The position numbers were made by a program, and so were the translations under genes. The notes beneath the pieces were generated by a model, which was given only the letters and a program-made list of their open reading frames with translations, was not told the DNA's origin and made no database searches. Below, one piece after another: positions 22,378 to 34,748 of a stretch of DNA of 64,000 nt. The stretch's first letter is position 1. Each line of letters opens with the position of its first letter. Source of the DNA: Ciona savignyi (Eukaryota > Chordata > Ascidiacea > Phlebobranchia > Cionidae); the NCBI GenBank assembly GCA_000149265.1, contig CH003024.1, forward strand, positions 659,447 through 723,446, written 5' to 3'.

Positions 22378-25300
22378 TTATTTGTGCTCTACCGCAGCAG
22401 TTAATCGAATTGCTTCTTCTGCCGTTCTTGTTCTCCGACGTTTTTCAGCGACCGCAGAGCAGAACCAAGCCAACACAAGATTACCAATGAGCAGATATAT
22501 CCTAATGCTGAGGCACATCCGCCCGCTCATCACAAAGCCAGCAGCCATCGCCAAAACTTTCCACAAAGTTATTGCACCAAACGCTAGTTCAGTGCGGTCG
22601 GGAAAATAGAGGGCAATTGTAACTGAAAGAATCAAATCATTTAAAGTTACAAAAAGGATATATATGTGTAATATACCCCATTAAAAAAAGAAAGTTTCCC
22701 CACCAACGCTAGGCCTATAACGTTATAGGAAGATTTTACAGTTTAATTTATCTATGGTTAATCTAATAGAATAGTGATATCACAAAGAAATTCAATCATT
22801 AATAAACACAATTTCTTTAATGATTTTCCGAAAAGCTTTATTTGACCGTTTAGCGCTCTTTTTTATAGCCTATTTCTTCTTTTATAGCCTATTTCTTTTA
22901 TACTCCTATAATACATGAATAGAATTATACACCGTCGTTAAATAAGACGACGACACATCGTCATTAAATAGCCTACTTGCAATTTTTATTATCTGAGAAT
23001 TCGTCGACGTCTGAATAAATGTTAATTAACAAACAAGAACTTAGCCATGTGCTTGGAGTTAGAGATTTAAGCAAGGCCGACCCCATGCCAATCTTGACAC
23101 AGTTTATAAGGTATTATATATAATCCAAAAGAAATAGTTTTCTGTATATGTAAAGTCTATAGTGTCGCTTATATTGGTTATACTTCTCAGTTCACACAAA
23201 GAGTGTATGGTATATATATTACCGCTCTTAAATCGTCATAATCTTTATATTGATCAAAAATTTGGGAAATAATTTTATACCAATAAATGAACCTACCTGC
23301 AATAATAGGTTGCCATGTACCATCTGCAGAACCCAGCAAGACAGAAAAACCATAAGCCCAATATCGTGATGCATGTGTTGGTCGAAAAACCAACAATGCG
23401 ATAAAGGTAAACAGATCCATTGCGGTTCTTATCAAATATATAAACGGCAAATCAAGTTTTTGCGCAATTTTCCCAGTTAAAAAAGCGAATATTGAGTTAG
23501 CTACTCCGTACACCGCCATAACGAGACCAACCTAAAAAATGAAAAGATGAGTTTAATGTATAAATGGTTGTTTTTACTGGACTTAGTTTCAAACCCCTAA
23601 TGGGCTCGTTGCTAAACAGTTTTTTTTTAATTTAGTATATGTATCGGTCGCGTTAACCATTCGGCCACACGACCGTACAAGGATTGGATGTTTTAGGGTA
23701 CGGGTCGGCAACATCTGACAGGCGTGCCGCAAATGGCACGCAAGAAGGTTTTTCATGGCACGCTGCGTTATTTGATCCGGAGATATCACCATTAACGCCG
23801 AAAAAGCTGAAAATTGGCGTGTGTTTTACATTTATCCCGATAGGGGAAATTCAGCATGTTTATTTGAAGTCGTTTCAACATATCAACATGCATGTTAAGA
23901 TTCCGTTAAGTTTTAACCTGATTGGATAACCTCTTTATGCCAATATCCTGACGACATGGCATGCCTAAGACCAGCGTGACTCAGAAAAAGAAAAAAAAGA
24001 AGAAAACAACGAATTAAAATCAAAATGTGTTCTCATCGGCAATTCGAATAAGGGAACACATATTCATACGGTATCGACCTTACCTGCTGGACACCCATAG
24101 TGCAGGACACAAACGCTCTCGAAAAATCGGTAAAAGAAAAAGAAATAAGAAATCCGTAATAGAAGCAAATTGGTGTCATTAGAAGTTGATCAGTTGAACT
24201 GAGATGATTTGCAAATGACTTCAATGTAGTTGTCATCGCCGAGCATTTAAACCGAGTTCGTGGTTCTGTTTGTATATTTACAAAAGTTTACATAGTACTG
24301 ATTCTGGGTTGTTTACATAAATCGACGAAGTGGTGTGGCAAACCATTTGAATAATATTCAATGAATGTAACAAGCCAGTTAAATCCGGCCTATAGTCGGG
24401 ATTTTTACAGTAAAAGATTTATACACCGTGTTGTCGTATTCTTAAGAGATTGTGTATGTTGAAGGATTTTTACAATATAGGATAGGATACGAAGCTTTTG
24501 CAGTGCGTCGTATATGATAGACAAGTTTCTTCAATTTGTTTAGAACCTATTAATCCGCTGGGTTCAGGCAATATCCGTAAAGTGCCTTGTCCAAGGACAC
24601 AACCGACTAGCTACCAATAAGTTTCGAACCTGCAGCCTTTCGGTTGAACGGCGTCGCACTAAAGCGCCAGACTAATCGGTAGGACAAGAGATTGTGTATG
24701 TTGAAGGATTTTTCTACATTATGGTTATTTAACTGGTGCACGTCATTTAATTGTACAAACGAGCAAAACCGGGTTAGGGTAATATCGGTTAGTACCGAAT
24801 GTCATTGTAATTTTGCTAAGTTTTACAAAATAAAGGGTCTGGATGTATTTGTCACTAAATAGATGTTACAGCTGTCTGAAATTTCCATAAGAAGAGCTGA
24901 AAACTGCAGGAAAATAATTGATTAATAAAGAAATTAACCACATTTACCTAGATCTGCAGTTCTCTTTAAGGCCGGAAGACAGAAAATGTGAAAAATAATG
25001 GCACAAATCTGTATACCGGCATACACAGCAAGCAAAATATACAGAGATGTTTTACTTTTCGGAACGTATTTATGCATATTTTTTTCCAATAATTTCGTGA
25101 CCTAAAATGACACAAAATTAGATTTATTGGTTAATTAAAATTTCTAATCAAAAATTACCTTGCAAAAGTTGGCACCGCATGTTTGATACTCGTAGAAAGT
25201 GGAGTTTGAGGTTGCGTTGACGTCCAGTTTTCGAGCCCCATAAAGAACAGCATAGGCTAGTAGATTCCCCCAAATCTAAGGCATATTGGTTTGTGAGCGT

Positions 25301-26958
25301 AAAGGGCGGCGAAAAAAATCAATAATTCACCACATGAAAACAAACGTACACTTATAGGAACCCGAAGATGGTAAAAGATTTTAGAATAGAATTCGTACAT
25401 ATTTCAAATAACTAACTGGGCTTCTTTAAATCAGGGTAAATGGGACCACTTGATTATTTTTTGGTAATACAGCAATATTGTTTTAATATTTCCACAAATG
25501 TATAGTATAAAGCGCCTGATACATATACCGAATCTTATACAAAAATGGTCTTAGTGACAAGTCCATCATGGGTTCGAAACCTTGAATCGGTAAACTAAAA
25601 TAAACTATGGCTTACCACACAAGAACTTGCAACCGCGTAATAAAGACCGAACCAAAGATTTTTGACGCCATCGTCCAGTCTCTTCGTCTCCACAGTCTTT
25701 CTTTGATGGTTAATAAACGAATGGTTGATATACAATAAGCCAGCAGGCCAAACAAATGCTTCGCCCATTGAACAGATAATTGATCCCGGTACCATGGTGG
25801 CAAGACCTAAAGTACCAACGCTGTAATGACTTCCGTAGAATATGGAAAACCTTTTTTGTCATATGGACAAAATGTAATTAACTAATGTTAACTGATCAAA
25901 ACTGTTATGGAAATGTGTTAATTTATATCCCCGTATAGTAATACGTGCAGGTTTCCAAACAATTATTTTGTGCCCTCTAATCAACGCTGTAATCATGCCC
26001 GCATGTGTGTAATAATCATTTACTTTGGTATGTAACATTCTTTGAGTGCACTTTGTGCTATATAACCCAATGTGTTTCGCCTTAATTTCATTTCAATATA
26101 AGTACCTCCAATACAAGAATACAACAAAAAAAACACTAGATACTATATTTAATGTTGAATCATTGTAATAAAATTATAAAACAATAAACAAATTAAACGT
26201 AAAATTTTACCTGAATAGAAATTTGCAAAGGTAAAAGTAGTGAAGCCTATTTCTCCCAAAATCAAAGTCCATTTTGCACCTAAATTGCACAAAAGCAACG
26301 GAGTGGCGAACACACTTAACAGCAACCCACAAGTATAGTTGATGCTCAACGAAATTGTTCCAAGATTGTGCGCAAAATTAATGCTGCTTTGCAAGTCCAT
26401 GGTGCCTGCAATTTTCAATATTACACAAATCACATCCAAAAAGGTTCAAGCGCAAATAATTACTTTTACAATAAACAGCTCGATTAGGTATCTACAAATT
26501 CAAGAAAAAGTTGGGGGCCACTGTATATCGCAACAATATTTAAACTGTACAGACTAAGTGTTTGTAATCATTGTGGGTCATTCCCTCAATGCAAATATAT
26601 TCCCACCCAGCATACTGCATCTACCCATTTGCTGAATTTTAATAGCCTCTTATGTAAGTTAGCTGCAACTTTTTAACTGATCGTAAAGCTCTATATAACA
26701 AAAAAAATAAGAGTGGGCATGTGTTTTAATCAGTATTAAGGCAAGCCATCATAATATTATTTTAACACAAACATTTACCGAAAACTTACCAACGTAGGAA
26801 GCAACGGCAAGTGTCAGACCACATGTCAAAACTACTATGTTCCTTTTTACATTTTCATTCATTTTAGTCTCTTTGCTTAACTGATCTAGTATAATCGCAT
26901 TTCTATCCGCCATATAGTCTAAGACTGCTGATTTGAAGCTTTGGTTGCGATGTAACAC
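22378..26958 (-). CDS. UNC93A: UNC93A-like multi-pass membrane protein, copy A (eight exons)
   Basis: The exons in transcription order are 26790-26958, 26211-26405, 25616-25806, 25159-25275, 24948-25101, 24084-24265, 23297-23531 and 22378-22622, giving 495 residues if the first ATG is used. Phases are 1,1,0,0,1,0,1. UNC93 family marks are LQSSINFAHNLGTISLSINY (first helices), GLLLSVFATPLLLCNLGAK, the MVPGSII..GEAFVWPAG helix, SRYWAYGFSVLLGSADG and the last helix pair ending YLLIGNL. The family has an MFS-like fold. C. elegans UNC-93 regulates a two-pore K+ channel, while the role of UNC93A-type proteins is unclear. A cytosolic Arg-rich tail follows the last helix. The N-terminus before the first helix is about 35 residues longer than in copy B, so an internal Met (for example at 26862) may be the true start. 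Family-1 and SINE-2 copies lie in the introns. Confidence 0.88.
23581..23679 (-). repeat. Family-1 tRNA-like SINE in UNC93 copy A intron 6
   Basis: It reads on the minus strand: the plus strand shows TTAACCATTCGGCCACACGA then CCGTAC at the right (the head) and AGTTTCAAACCCCTAATGGG at the left (the B-box end). It lies immediately next to a hAT-like remnant. Confidence 0.85.
23696..23960. mobile_element. Possible hAT-like remnant
   Basis: The left end GGGTACGGGTCGGCAACATC, followed by GGCGTGCCGCAAATGGCACG, resembles hAT termini that carry a short inner palindrome. The right end is not obvious (TGGCATGCCTAAG near 23960 is a candidate), so limits and class are uncertain. Confidence 0.35.
24472..24675 (-). 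repeat. SINE-2 copy with a 28-bp target-site duplication
   Basis: The element runs from its tail (GGATAGGATAC on the plus strand) to its tRNA-like head near 24675, with the core GTGCCTTGTCCAAGGACACA. It is flanked by identical 28-bp direct repeats at 24444-24471 and 24676-24703 (they begin AAGAGATTGTGTATG). That proves insertion by target-primed reverse transcription into UNC93 copy A intron 5, and recently, since the repeats still match. Confidence 0.9.
25507..25602 (+). repeat. Family-1 tRNA-like SINE, 5'-truncated, in UNC93 copy A intron 3
   Basis: It keeps the internal spacer (TGATACATATACCGAATCTT) and the B-box end (CATGGGTTCGAAACCTTG) but lacks the first A-box bases. It ends 13 bp from the splice donor of exon 3. 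Confidence 0.8.
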
Positions 26959-27671
26959 TGTTTTCCGTTTTATTGTTAAAAGCTGCAGTATGGCCGCAGC
27001 TGTTTTATTCCCATAATTTTGCTTTCATTCTGCGCGAAGTAGAGAGAGACATTGCGCTGCAACATGCTCGGAAATTAACATCTGCAAAACATTTTTAGAA
27101 AGAGGGAATATATATTGCTACCTCCGATAATCTCGTTTTAAAATCGGGTTAGCTGAGATGCTTCTTATCTTTAAACCTTTCGTATGTAATGAAGCTACGA
27201 TGTTAGCTTAATTTAAATACTATGAATAAAGGCTTTCGAAATGTTAAAGCGTGAATCTTACTATACTGGCAACATTAAATTCAACAAAACAGTACCATTC
27301 CTATGCTGCTTAACATGCACATATATTAGATTTTGTTGACTAATACTATTCAACATAACATCTAGTTACTGCCTTCAATGTTAATCAAAGAGATATTCAA
27401 ACGAGCCATTAGCGAAAACAAAAGGTATATAATTTTTAATTTAGTTTGGCGTTCAACACAGTATGTTTTGATTTTATAAGCTGACGACGTACTCCTAGCT
27501 AACGTAAACCGAACACTTCAACGCGCACAGCCGCGACATAAAGACAGGAAACAATAGTTGAACAGAACTAATCACACGAATGGAATAAGCTACAGTTCTT
27601 ACCAGTTAAATCATATTTGTATATGTCCACACATCAAGATGAGATAGTAAAGGCAAAGTAGATACACTAAA
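26959..27671. promoter_or_regulatory. Shared 713-bp interval between divergent UNC93-like genes
   Basis: The start codons of the two UNC93-like copies face away from each other across this interval, so it must hold both promoters or one bidirectional promoter. No clear TATA box or CpG-rich core stands out. I see no repeat in it. Confidence 0.55.
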
Positions 27672-30600
27672 ATGATAGGAAATATAAATGTTCACCTTGC
27701 CGTTTTGATAATTGGAATGACACTAACCGTTTCATCATTTATAGGTAAGTTATCAGTTTTTTGCCTTTGATTTTTCACCTAATGAATGTAACATAGATTT
27801 TAATGCTAAATTACACTGACATCGCAGGTAGTGACGATGCGTTAGTTAGTAGTGCATACTTATTACACGAAATACAATTTATGTATGATGGTTGTTTGAT
27901 AGTTCGTGATTGGTTGAGTGCGTGAACTTTTTCTGTAATCAACGGAGAAGTTTTACCTTAAAGTAAAACCAAATTTAATAAGCCTGAAACCCGACCTGAA
28001 ATTATATCGTTATACGGCTGCGTTTTTAAAACTAATCACAATTTCCTGTTCTATCAGTACTTATTATCATTGACATCACAGGCACCATGAACTTGCAAAG
28101 TAGCATCAATATTTCGCACAATCTTGGAACAATTTCACTGAGCATCAACTACGGTTGTGGGTTGCTGTTAAGTGTGTTCGCCACTCCGTTGCTTTTGTGC
28201 AATTTAGGGGCAAAATGGACTTTGATTTTGGGAGAAATAGGTTTTACTTGTTTTACATTTGGCAACTTCTATTCAGGTGAATTTAAGTGTTTGATTTTGT
28301 TTCTTGTAATTTAGATTATTACCATAATAAATTGAGTATAATGTTGCGAAATACAGTGGCCCCCAAGTATAGGATAGGATAGGATATTCAGGTTGATCCC
28401 CGTGAATGGGAAAACCAAGGGGGTTAACACACGGGCAATCTTCAGATCACCTCGTGCCTACCGTCGGGTTACCGGAGCTATTGCAGTGTTGTGTATGATT
28501 CATGTTCTTTCAATTAAGTAGAAACTATTAATCCGCTGGGTTCAGGCAATGTCCGTTAAGTGCCTTGCCCAAGGACACAACTGTCTCGCTAGCGACTAAC
28601 TTGCGACCAGTTTGGCAACTGCAACTCTTCGGCTAAAAGGCTAAATATGATAAAAAAAAACGAATTATTAACATTGTAGCCAGTACTAAAGGTACGAAAC
28701 AAGTATTTAATAACTAAGCAAGTATATATACACAATGCCTTTTAGGTCTTGCGACAATGGTTCCTGGATCTGTTATCGGTTCCATGGGCGAAGCATTCAT
28801 TTGGCCTGCTGGTTTGGTTTATATCAACCAGTTGTTTATTCACTGCCAAAGAACAGCTGCCGAGGTTGAAAAACCGGAAGACAATGTTAAAAATGTTTGG
28901 TTTGGTCGTTATTACGCAGTTATAAAGACATGTGTGGTAAGCCATGTGAAAAGTGTGCTACTGGATTATTTGCCCATCAGTTATAAGCAAAACAATGTAA
29001 CCCGATGCCAGTCGTTACCACGATTCGCCTTTCTGTTTATGGATCGAAACTGGCTGGTGCTTGGTGGATGTTTCCCTTGGCAAGGCACTTAGTGGACCCA
29101 GTGGGTTAATGGACGGTAATAAAACTGAAAGTCCCAGTCAAAATACAACTCACTGTAATTGCTTCTGTATAACCCGACGATGGGCGCGATGTAATCTAAC
29201 GATTACGTGTATGTACTGGCTGGTATGACCTTGTTCCTATTCATGACACTATGGGAGGAGTGTTTGTAAAATAGAAAAGGGTAAACCCGGGGCATTAAAC
29301 ATTTGCGCTGAGTCCCACGGGTTCTGTAAGCACAAAATCCGCATGCATCGTCGTTATATCGTTCTGTTCAAGCGCAGATGTTGTCGACGGAAGCAATTAG
29401 AATTGGTTCTGCGTATACGCGGCCCAGTGTGTCTTTGGTCTCACGACAACAACCAATTTCTTTTCACGATGCAAATAAAATGTATATTTAGACTCAAAAT
29501 ACGACAGTAGATGAAAGTTCCATTTGTACACTGTAAACAGTAATTTCTATCTTGTTTTTTTAAACCCCAAAAAAGGTAACCCAAAAATAACTCTTGAATA
29601 CGTAACCTCTATGATACCTCCTCGTGCATAACTTTAGGGTCCGCTGAGTTCAGACGATATAAGGACGCCTAACAGCTATCTAGCCTGCAGTTGGTTTCGA
29701 TTCTACAAACTTTTTCCTAAGGCCTGACACTCTAACGCTATTAGACTTGCCGCGTACCGGTCTCTGGAGACTAAATATTGCTGTAATACGAAAAAATATT
29801 GCTGTAATAACACCCAGCCCGATTTATTAAACCTTTACCCTTATGTTACAAACAAATATGCAGATTTGGGGAAATCTACTAGCCTACGCTGTTCTTTATG
29901 GGGCTCGAAAACTGGACGTCAACGCAACCTCAAACTCTACTTTCTACGATTATCGAACATGCGGTGCCAACTTTTGCAAAGTAAATTTTGACTAGAAATC
30001 TCTACCAGCAAACACCTATTTTAATTCGTTTAGGTCACGAAAGTATTGCAGAGAAATATACATGCATACATTCCGAAAAGTAAAACGTCCCTGTATATTT
30101 TGCTTGCTGTGTATGCCGGTATACAGATATGTGCTGTTCTTCTTCATATTTGCTGCCTTCCGGTTGTAAATGGGACTAAACACCCAGGTTAGAATGTTTC
30201 ATGTTTTTTATATATTTGCTTTTGTCGTAACACCAATTGACCAGGCTGTGTTCATTATTTCATGTTATTTCTAGAGTCGGTTAACCAAACGGGTTTCTCA
30301 AACGTAGACTTTTACTTTACACAGTTTAACAATTTTTAATACATTTTAACTTGGCAGTTAATGTATACAAACCTTTACAATCATGGGTCCAACTACTGTC
30401 ATGAAAAATTATCTAGGTTAGGACATTAATGCAACGAAAACTGCCGTTATCTCGCCGACTGTGTTCTTGGTCAAGGTATTTAAACTCAATGAATTTATGG
30501 GTAAAACAGAAACTAAAGCAACGTTTCTATCAATATACATGTAAGCCCATGCAATTCCGACGTAATCAGTGATGGGATTCAAGAGGTTCGCTTAGGTTCG

Positions 30601-31895
30601 GTCGAACCCGTTCTTGGAACGTCGGGATAATCACCGATCTGATTCTTGTTTTTTTATACATACTTTAGACCTTTTAGGGAATCTGTTGTTAGTAAGTACG
30701 ATACATAAGAGAACCTGTTCTTAAAATTTAAAATCCCATCACTGAGCGTAATGATTATATCGATTATATCAACAGAAATCCGCGTTAGCTGTTCATGTGC
30801 TGCTTTGAAAACTACATTGAAGTCATTTGCAAATCATCTCATTTCAACGGATCAACTTTTAATGACACCATTTTGCTTTTATTACGGCTTTTTTATTTCA
30901 TTTTGCTTTTCCGATTTTCCGAGAGCGTTTGTGTCTTGTAGTATGGGTGTACAGCAGGTAAGCTTAAGTCGATCAACATTATTACCTATATCTTCTGTGT
31001 ATGAGTAACACCGTCATATAGCTGGTTACAGATTCGGCTGTCAACCAATAGTTTAAAAGTGTTGAAAATGATTTTATATTCATTAGGTTGGTCTAGTGAT
31101 GACGGTTTATGGAGTATTTAACAGCTTAGCCGCTTATCTATCTGGAAAAATCTCACAAAAGCTCGGCTTGCCGCTGATATTTTCCATAAGAGCTGTACTG
31201 GACTTGGCTACCTGTATTATATTGTTGAGTTTTCAACCAACAGTATCGTCAAGATATTGGGCTTATGGTTTTGCTGTGTTGTTAGGGTCTGGAGACGGCA
31301 TTTGGCAACCAATTATTGCACGTAAGTAGAATTACCGGTATAGATTGGAATATTATAGTGTGGTTGTCTGAAAGTTTAATGAGAATACCATAACTTCTAT
31401 AAGGTTGATTGGCGGTTAAAACTAAAACAGTAGAACTTCTTAATCATATACAACATACTGTCATACCTCAGTTAACCCCAGAGTGGGGGAGGTAGTCTGA
31501 TAATTTTCCATATGGGTATAGCCACCAGAATAAATTAAAGTATGTATATTAATTTTAATAGCCACAAGAATAAAAATAAATATCCTATCCTGGTATCCTA
31601 GCTTAAAAATAAGAATCTTATCCGAAACAACAGTTTCTTCATCATCATTTCAGTTACATTTGCACTTTATTTTCCGGACCGCACTGAACTGGCGTTTGGT
31701 GCAATAACCATGTGGCAAGTTTTTGCAATGGCTATTGGTTTTGTAATGAGTGGACATGTTTGCCTCAGTGTAAGAATGTATCTGCTCATCGGCAATCTTG
31801 CGGTGGCCTGTTGCTGCTATGTAATCGCGGAAAAACGACAGACTCTGAAAGCAAACGAAGAAACAACACAATTAACTGCTGCGGAAAACAAATAA
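27672..31895 (+). CDS. UNC93A: UNC93A-like multi-pass membrane protein, copy B (eight exons)
   Basis: The exons are 27672-27744, 28082-28276, 28746-28936, 29864-29980, 30034-30187, 30776-30957, 31087-31321 and 31654-31895, giving 462 residues, close to the usual UNC93A length. Internal exon lengths (195, 191, 117, 154, 182, 235) and all intron phases are identical to copy A on the opposite strand. Key segments are GLLLSVFATPLLLCNLGAK, GSMGEAFIWPAGLVYINQ, SKTSLYILLAVYAGIQIC, SRYWAYGFAVLLGSGDG and YLLIGNLAVACC. Intron 4 is only 53 bp. Introns 2 and 3 carry SINE-2 copies. It is a predicted membrane protein with an MFS-like fold; the substrate or partner is unknown. Start ATG 27672 directly precedes the first hydrophobic helix, as in other family members. 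Confidence 0.9.
28371..28650 (-). repeat. SINE-2 copy in UNC93 copy B intron 2
   Basis: It is nearly full length: tail TATAGGATAGGATAGGATAT at the left, then CCCCGTGAATGGGAAAACCA, the core TGCCTTGCCCAAGGACACAA, and a worn tRNA-like head at about 28620-28650. Confidence 0.9.
29041..29212 (+). repeat. SINE-2 copy (partial) in UNC93 copy B intron 3
   Basis: Sense orientation: it begins inside the B-box (GATCGAAACTGGCTGG), then core-like CCCTTGGCAAGGCACTTAGT, body CCCAGTGGGTTAATGG, and ends near GATTACGTGTATGTAC without the TATCC tail. Confidence 0.8.
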
Positions 31896-32779
31896 GGTTG
31901 TTTGTCAATATAGTCAAGTTTGAAATGTGTTCTCACCAAACGCTTTTATTTATGTTTATTACCTAGTAAAAGTTGTTTCTTATCGTTTTATTAAGGCTAG
32001 TGTATTTCTTGCAAATATCTGTAATTACCGTGATCCAGTGTACCACAGTTATTTATATTTTTACAAATATGTTTTTTAACTTAACCACCACAGTGTGTGA
32101 ACACATTTTGTGCTATATGTTTTTGCAAACGGTGGTCTAACCGCAATGAGTATATTTTATACCCCGAATATATCCGGTTTGTTTCTGCAAGTAGAAACAC
32201 ATTAGTTCATGAGTTGTTATTATCCATGTTCAGTAAGCGACGTATATACTTGTCAAACTTCGTGCTCGTCTAAACAATGTTATCTGACATTTAAACCAAT
32301 TCTTAGAGCGGTGTTAAGCATAAATACCCGACGGGCGTTTGTTTTACCAAACCAAACTCGTTTTCGATAATCTTTTAAAGAGGTATATTCGGATTTTCAT
32401 TACCATATTCGGATTTTCAATACCTATTTTCCACCAAAACGCGGGTTAAAATCTATGCCAATTGGCAATTCGATTTTTAAAGATGAAGTGCAATATTGAC
32501 CATTGCCTGCTAACATTGCTGAAACTTTAACCTGATTTGACCAAATCTTCTTTAAGTATATATATAGATGGTTGGATTAGAATGGGATATTTATGTTTTT
32601 CACCTTGATTGCGAAAGGGCGTTAACATCCCGGCAATCAATACACGATTAGGTAAAAAAACAGTGATCAACTTGCGGCCCGCCGTGATGCAACTGCAGCT
32701 ATTGCAGTGTGTTGTGATAAATTAAGATGTTTCTTTGATTTTGGTGGAACCCATTGATGCAGTGGGTTCAGGCATGCAG

Positions 32780-32894
32780 GTTTTTTTTACCGAGCCAAGT
32801 TTCGAACCCATGATAGGCTCGTCACCAGGACCGTTTTAAGTATAAGAGTCGGTATATGTATCGGTCGCATTAACCATTCGGCCACACGACCGTA
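32780..32894 (-). repeat. Complete family-1 tRNA-like SINE with target-site duplication
   Basis: On the plus strand it runs from the A-tail complement (GTTTTTTTTACCGAGCC) through AGTTTCGAACCCATGATAGG (B-box) to ATTCGGCCACACGACCGTAC (head). It is flanked by CAGGCATGCAG at 32769-32779 and 32895-32905, an 11-bp direct repeat that is single in the unbroken host SINE. Confidence 0.93.
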
Positions 32895-32923
32895 CAGGCA
32901 TGCAGTTCACTAAGTATCTTGAC

Positions 32924-33267
32924 CAGTGATTCCCAACCGCGGCTCCGAGAGCCGCATGCGGCTCCCAGCTAGCCTTCTTGCGGCTCTCATTGACCTAAGA
33001 AATCCCCTAAAAATATTAGAATCTGATTCTAATAATAAAAAAAATAAAATTAGTATTCGAAAATTACCCTTGCTTAGTTTGAAGGCTGGGAAAGGAGTTT
33101 GAACTTCATAGTTAAGATTAGAGGCAGGGAAAGTTGTGAAAAGGCTGCTATTGTTACGTCACTGTTTTCTTAAAGCAGTGTGTTTTCATGAGTGTTTTCA
33201 TGCGGCTCCATACGTATTCTAAAATTTGAAATTTGGCCCCACAACTAAAAAAGGTTGGGAACCACTG
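32924..33267. mobile_element. Nonautonomous hAT-superfamily DNA transposon (344 bp)
   Basis: The terminal inverted repeats are CAGTGATTCCCAACC at the left and GGTTGGGAACCACTG at the right, matching at 14 of 15 positions. An exact 8-bp target duplication, ATCTTGAC, is present at 32916-32923 and 33268-33275; 8-bp duplications are the hallmark of hAT transposition. The subterminal part has the GAGCCGCATGCGGCTC palindrome often seen in such elements. There is no transposase frame, so it was moved in trans. Confidence 0.93.
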
Positions 33268-33734
33268 ATCTTGACCAAGGACACAGCCAACCAGCTAGCG
33301 ACCAGTTTCGGATCAACAACCCTTTGGGTAAATTGCTTGATTTTATAAACAAATCAATATGTTTTTTTTCTAGAAGTAACTCATTTATAAAAGGGCTTAA
33401 AACTATTTAACTCGGCTCAATTGGGCAACTAACCGTAGTTTGTATACCCTAGATATACGAAGCAGTGGATCGTAGTGCCTTTATTATTTTAAGTATACAC
33501 ATTAAAACAGTTTTCTTTTTTCTTCTGCTATATGAATATTGTTGAATTTAACTTAAAAACAAAACAAGTCAACTAATGATAACAATAATTTTCGTGCTTG
33601 TATCCGCAATAAAATTTTCGTGAGTTTTTTATTTAAGGATTCATTAGTTAGCCTTTTCATCATACGAATTAACGTGTGTTAAACTGTATAGCCTTTTTGC
33701 AGTCGTAATTTGTACGTATTAGCAAGCGTTGTAT

Positions 33735-33870
33735 CCTGCTGTGGTTTCCGAACCCTACAAGTTTTACGCTTATTGCTTTGCCCAACGACACAATCGACTA
33801 TCCAGCTGATGGTTTCGAGCTGCAGCCGCTCTAGAACTCCATGCTCAAATACTTCGGACTATGCTATCGG
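33735..33870 (-). repeat. Old SINE-2 fragment
   Basis: TTGCTTTGCCCAACGACACA and ATCGACTATCCAGCTGATGG on the plus strand match the complement of the SINE-2 core and the following box, with many substitutions. Confidence 0.55.
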
Positions 33871-34663
33871 CACTAATGCGGGCTAGCGTCATCAAGAGTT
33901 AGAAAGACGAAATGAGCACATATAAGGTATTTTTCCATCCCGAATACAAAATTAAAAAAAACACATCCCGTCACATGTAATTTGCATTCAGTTTTGAATT
34001 AAATAGTACAACGGTATCTATAACCCATTGAGGTAATCAGCGCAAAATGTCATTTTATTTGACGCATATAAACGATAGGATTTATTGAACAAAGCTTATC
34101 CAAAGCGGAATGTTGGGAAAGTACAGCGGTGTAATTAAACAATACCAAATCTACAGAAGACCGTACTGTTAATTTGCATAAATAGCGAGCTTTTTACAAA
34201 GAATTAACCAAGGTGCAATTTACAGAAGTAGCACCTTTAGATGCATTGCTTAATCGCCAACAGACTGGGAGTATTTACATTACCGGAACTCGCATGTTGG
34301 CAGTATGAAGAAATAACGCAAGGCTTCTGGTTTTGAATTTGTGTTAAGCAGAGTTAAATTAAGTATCGTGTTTATCGTAAAGTTTTGGCTGTTTTATCAG
34401 GGAAAAGGTTCTATATGTATTGGGGGTTCCGCTCGAAAATTTTAAACATAATTTTTCACGGTACTTGGATGATGTCACAAAATAATACTTAATTTCGAGT
34501 TGTGAAAAACAATTTTTTATGCTGGGATTTGAAGTGACACCCTTTTCCGCCAGTCAAGGTTCTAGTGCAGACACCCTTTAATGGTAAGAGCGATACGTCG
34601 ATGTTGTTTTTTTAGTTTTGTCATCAAATTATAACACTTCAGAAACAGAATAAAATCAGTGCA

Positions 34664-34748
34664 ATTTTTACCATGCCAAGATTCGAAACGTGATAGGCGA
34701 TTCACCAACTTCGTTTTTTCGGTTGCGCTAACCATTCGGCCATACAAT
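34664..34748 (-). repeat. Family-1 tRNA-like SINE, partial
   Basis: Head ACCATTCGGCCATACAAT at the right and B-box complement AAGATTCGAAACGTGATAGG at the left, with an internal deletion of the spacer. Confidence 0.8.

Larger units (their letters stand above)
32581..33330 (-). repeat. SINE-2 copy interrupted by two younger insertions
   Basis: The pieces are 32581-32779, 32895-32923 and 33268-33330. When the two inserts are ignored they read through as one SINE-2: CAGTGGGTTCAGGCA in front, then AAGTATCTTGACC joined to AAGGACACAGCCAACC. The inserts are a family-1 SINE (32780-32894) and a hAT-type element (32924-33267), each with its own target duplication. Confidence 0.88.

Noticed and set aside
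30424-30478. Possible extra exon in UNC93 copy B between exons 5 and 6
   Set aside because: The open text after TTAG|GACATTAATGC needs phase 0, but exon 5 ends in phase 1, and joining exon 5 directly to 30776 keeps frame and matches copy A.
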